Position numbers and translations under genes: made by a program. A DNA stretch of 64,000 nucleotides from Salvia splendens (taxonomy: Eukaryota; Streptophyta; Magnoliopsida; Lamiales; Lamiaceae). Location of the stretch: positions 8,970,172-9,034,171 of the forward strand of contig NC_056033.1 of the NCBI RefSeq assembly GCF_004379255.2, read 5' to 3'. Shown here piece after piece: positions 60,443-64,000 of the stretch (its first letter is position 1; each line of letters opens with the position of its first letter). The notes beneath the pieces were generated by a model that saw only the letters and a list, made by a program, of their open reading frames with translations, was not told the origin of the DNA and made no database searches.

Positions 60443-60766
60443 ATCTACATATACATTCATAGTACTATTTAGAAATAAAAACATAATAGCTATCTGTGAT
60501 GTACAGAAATTAGGTAATTCCGATAATTAAAAAATGGTAAATGAAATCGCAACTAATAAAACATACAGTAATAGAGCAATCGGGAAAAAAATTCATGATA
60601 AATACCAAACGAAAAATATTGCAATTCCATTATAGGCCAAAGCATCTCAACATAAACAAAATTAAACCACCTCCATCGAAGACAAACTCCCATGTAGAAT
60701 ATAAATTGAAAAAAACACATACAAGCTGCAGATTCTTCCAATAACTCCAAAAAGATAACGACTCTC

Positions 60767-62458
60767 TCAAAAGATGCGTTGCGGCTTGCCCATGGTACTC
60801 TTCAAGTACAAACACCTCACCTGTTAGCAATAAAACACAACCCAAATTAGCTTATGAAGAAGTGTTTGAAGAGCTCAACATATCCAGAGGATGAGAGGTC
60901 TATTAGAACTGTAAAGCCACTCACGTTTTGCCAGTTCTTCTTCAGAAGAGAGACTAGAAAGTTAACGCTCATTTGAATGTTCTGAAAGAGTTGCTTTTCT
61001 TCCATGTCCAAGTTCCCAACAGCTACTCCCATGCAGAGCACCTTTTTCAATTGGAACTTGATAGTAGCCTTAGTCTCATTCACCTTGGACTCAAGAGACT
61101 CTTGGTGTGTCACAAGAGTAGGGAACTTGCCTGCATTCAAGAATCTTTGAGTTATTCAATGTCCTCAAACAAACAGATGCAAGGCAAGTGAGTACGGGAC
61201 TTGCTGTGCATAACAATCCCAGCACACAAAAAATCACCTGCTTTGTTTAGACCAGGTCCCAGAAGACGAGGAATCTGCTTGATAACAGCCTCTGAGGCTA
61301 AGAAAGCATGATACCTCTTGGCAAGCTTCTTCACCAACTTCTTGTTTTTGTTCAACTTTTTTAGAGCCTCCACATCCATGGACTCCAAACCAATTTTTTC
61401 AGCCTGCAAATATATTTGCTCATCAGTTAAGTAAAAAAACTATGGGACATTATCTAAATCTTCCGAGTGCAAATTCCCAAAGTAAATAGTAAGGAATGGC
61501 AAAAATAATTCACTTGTTGGGTTGAGCACATCATTAAGAGAGATCATAGCAGAGTGAAGCAAACCATACTATTAACTATGATCAACCAGTTTACAATATC
61601 AACCACATTATGAATTCAAGTGGTCTCCTATGTTAATGAAAAGAAGCAGATGAAAAGGTCAAATGAAAATTATAATGTTTTTCTTCAACTCTAGAAAACA
61701 TGTCTCCGCTCACTTATGGGGTGAATGTCAAATGCCAAAAAAGAAAAGAAAAGAATGATTATGATCTCATCCGTTTTTCAATACATGCAAGGGAATTATA
61801 CCTCTTCCACATGCTGAGCATCACCAAGCATGCAAATCTTCATTTTGGGCCGGGGAATATGGGGCAACCGAACAGATCCGCTGAAACGCTTATCCTTTTG
61901 AGGGTCATAGTTTTTCAGACCAATCTGTAGCTCAACTGTCTCAGTGAAATTTCTCTTTTTCTCCTTAGCGTCAGTTACTATCTGAGTGATAGTTTCTCTC
62001 AATACTTCACTCTGAAGCTTACTGCAAAACCATAATTGACAAAACCAAATAAGCACGCACACACATCAAAACTATCTAGAAACAGTCTTCTCAACGGAGT
62101 AATTTATAACAGAAAAATGCATTGATAATTATCTACAATTGGAGACTAGCTCACAAGTTTCGCTTGAAAACAATTGGATAATAATCTCGGCCGAGGAACA
62201 TCAACAAAGTAACATAGTACGCAAAACACAGATCACAGGCTCAAAAGTCTACACCCAAATTTTACCTTGGACCATTTCGAGTAATATTTTTTCCTTTCAT
62301 ATCAGTGAAAATTGCGAAAGGCATGATACAAATTGGCGGGAATCAGGGATGGCTAACGACATTGATAACAGAACAAACTCTAAAAAATAATCTTAATCAC
62401 TTAGGTGCAGAAAAAGATGAGTAATATTGATAAAAATTGAAGCTTAATCTAACCTCAT
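60767..62458 (-). CDS. RPL10A: 60S ribosomal protein L10a (uL1)
   Basis: Minus-strand exons 62458-62454 (ATGAG only), 62021-61802, 61403-61238, 61130-60925 and 60820-60767 join without conflict to 216 aa, the usual length of plant L10a. Recognised sequence: [149 protein letters not shown] and the tail [13 protein letters not shown]10a forms the L1 stalk of the large ribosomal subunit. The very short first coding exon and a probable 5'UTR intron (donor CATCAG|GTTTCTC near 62620, acceptor TTGATGTGCAG near 62492) are typical of plant ribosomal protein genes. No lesion was seen. Confidence 0.96.
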
Positions 62459-62699
62459 CCTTCAAAATTTCGTGAATCGCAGCTTATTTCTGCACATCAA
62501 GAGAAAACAAAACTTGTCAGAAAAAAATCAACGAAATAAAATTTTTAACCGAAAGAATAGACACGCCAAGCAGGCAAGATCACAAGAGGAGAGAGAAAGA
62601 AGAAGGAGTAGAGTGAGAAACCTGATGAGAAACACTGCTGTGGTTTGCGAGCGAGAACGGTGAAGGGGGAGTTAGGATAACTAAGATCTAACAGAAGAT

Positions 62700-62729
62700 A
62701 AACCCTAATGGGCTCCTTGATTTAGCCCA
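62700..62729 (-). promoter_or_regulatory. Telo-box and site II motifs of the RPL10A promoter
   Basis: AAACCCTAA (telo-box) at 62700-62708 is directly followed by TGGGCT (site II) at 62709-62714, with a second, inverted AGCCCA at 62724-62729. Telo-box plus site II is the known promoter signature of plant ribosomal protein genes and drives expression in growing cells. Position just upstream of the 5'UTR fits. Confidence 0.75.
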
Positions 62730-62929
62730 TTGTGTCTAATTGATAAATTTATTTTCTTCGTGGCAGCCTGCATCTAAGCTCTCTTTAAAATCTGATGTTC
62801 AAATGGGATAAATTAATTGATACATTGGTATTAAGACTCTCATGCAAATCCACTCCAGATTCACATAACTAGATTAAATTAGGATTTTTAGATTTAGTAT
62901 TTTATAGATGAGATGCGCAAATGTATAAA

Positions 62930-63510
62930 TTATTTCCACCTTCATCACGAGCCTATTTTACTTCAGCTCAGGGCAAATAAGTAATAAAATATTACGAGGA
63001 TTTAACTTCATTTCAGAATATATTACTTTTTTACTTCATTCCAATATGATTATTACTTCATTCAAGTACATACAGACTATATCGCGGATGGAGACGTCAA
63101 GACCATCCCGTCGACGCTGTGATAGTCCCGAAATTCCAGTTATGACAACAAAATGAAGTGATAGCCTAATTGAATGGTGTAATAAGTACATTGAATGATC
63201 TAATAAGCTATTTGACAGAAGTATGTGTAGAAACATTTGAAGTCCTACTGGAATGAAGTAAATACCTTGTCCAATGAAGTAATAACGTTTTTGAATGAAT
63301 TAATAAAGTTACTGGATGAATTGTATTTTTTTAAGTGAATAAAGTAAAAATTCAGTTCAATGAATTCGAATGAAGAATGTATTGAATCATTTCAAAACCT
63401 ACTGGAAGTAACTAAAAACATACTCAAGGTATTATGTACCGGAATGAGGTAATAAACTTACTACAATGAAGTAAAATGAGCTTATAATGAAGACCGAAAT
63501 AATTGCGCAT
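62930..63510. repeat. Array of scattered ATGAAGTAATAA-type motifs
   Basis: Variants of GAATGAAGTAATAA, GAATGATCTAATAA, TGAATTAATAAA and the inverse TTATTACTTCATTC occur about every 20-40 bp through this stretch. They are not in strict tandem. A GC-richer core lies at about 63080-63130. No coding sequence. Confidence 0.6.
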
Positions 63511-64000
63511 CTCATCAAAAGACTAGACCTAATGGCCATAATTTGGTCTCTAGTTCGATTTAAAATTATTTCGACATAGATCACAACTCCTAGTATTAAA
63601 TATACTTTGGAAAATAAGTGTGTTTAATGTTGGTTTCTGGGATTACAAAGATAACTACCGGGCGTAATACAACCCAAAAGAAAGGAAAGGAAGAACTGAA
63701 CTTAAAAATACAACGTATAATCGAAACTACTAAACCAGTGTGATTAGCCGAGTCGAGGAGGCCTCTTCCCGCAAGACGAGATACGCCCCGGTAGTGCTCT
63801 TCGGTTTGGCGTGTCGTCCCCAAAGGTAAAACGGCTACGTCTCTATTGATGCAGCACCGCAATCAACAGAGCTCCGGCGAACTGGATGGAGGAGAGGGCA
63901 GAGCTTCGACAGAAAAAACTATGCAGGGAGAGGGAGAGAGCTTATGATGCAGAATGCTTTTTGAATTGTGTAGTGATGCATGGAATGGCTGGCCTATTTA
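63511..64000. other. Unassigned sequence at the window end
   Basis: A GC-richer stretch (63720-63900) with purine-rich GGAGGAGAGGGCAGAGC looks like a gene leader or LTR edge, reading off the window. No frame with a known domain was found. Confidence 0.35.

Overview
The window is nuclear DNA from a flowering plant. It has AT-rich intergenic sequence, GC-rich exons with canonical GT-AG introns, and every transposon group typical of plants. The gene structures and repeat style suggest a eudicot, perhaps an asterid of the mint order, but the taxon is a guess. No organelle, bacterial or viral sequence was recognised.

Eight host genes were found, all on the minus strand. In window order they are: an MBD5/6-like methyl-CpG-binding protein whose domain is split by a 4.6-kb intron (1732-6987); an At2g27310-like F-box gene with a frameshift (11418-12370); a broken CASP (Casparian strip membrane protein) gene (21573-24366); an ELM1-like mitochondrial fission gene of ten exons, fully reconstructed at 428 aa (25154-30232); an S40/DUF584 senescence-regulator-like gene (35667-36374); an At2g27730-like mitochondrial protein gene (39418-40393); a GH17 beta-1,3-glucanase with a small third exon that adds a GPI-anchor tail (46130-47435); and a ribosomal protein uL1/RPL10a gene (60767-62458). 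Five of these match Arabidopsis genes lying close together on chromosome 2 (At2g27310, CASP3, At2g27500, RPL10aB, At2g27730), so the window looks like a conserved block spread apart by transposons. The genes do not form one pathway.

Mobile DNA fills most of the rest. A 5'-truncated Copia element with a compound SINE nested in it separates the F-box gene from its probable promoter. A 2.1-kb LTR element with a perfect 5-bp target duplication sits inside the CASP gene. Three hAT elements share CAGTGGCGGA-type termini: two decayed transposase carriers and one 784-bp miniature. A 450-bp TRIM and a solo LTR of the same family are both intact at their edges. Two foldback elements carry long CA/TG-rich satellites. 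Harbinger-like GC-rich elements, three copies of a GTGTTCGG-type MITE, a tRNA-derived SINE and a four-copy ~445-bp tandem array make up most of the remainder.

The strongest leads are the F-box/Copia junction, the CASP gene disrupted in several steps, the compound SINE, the satellite-carrying foldback elements and the short-motif arrays at 58-60 kb and 62.9-63.5 kb. Nothing here was confirmed by database search. Exon models rest on reading frame, splice signals and recalled family features.
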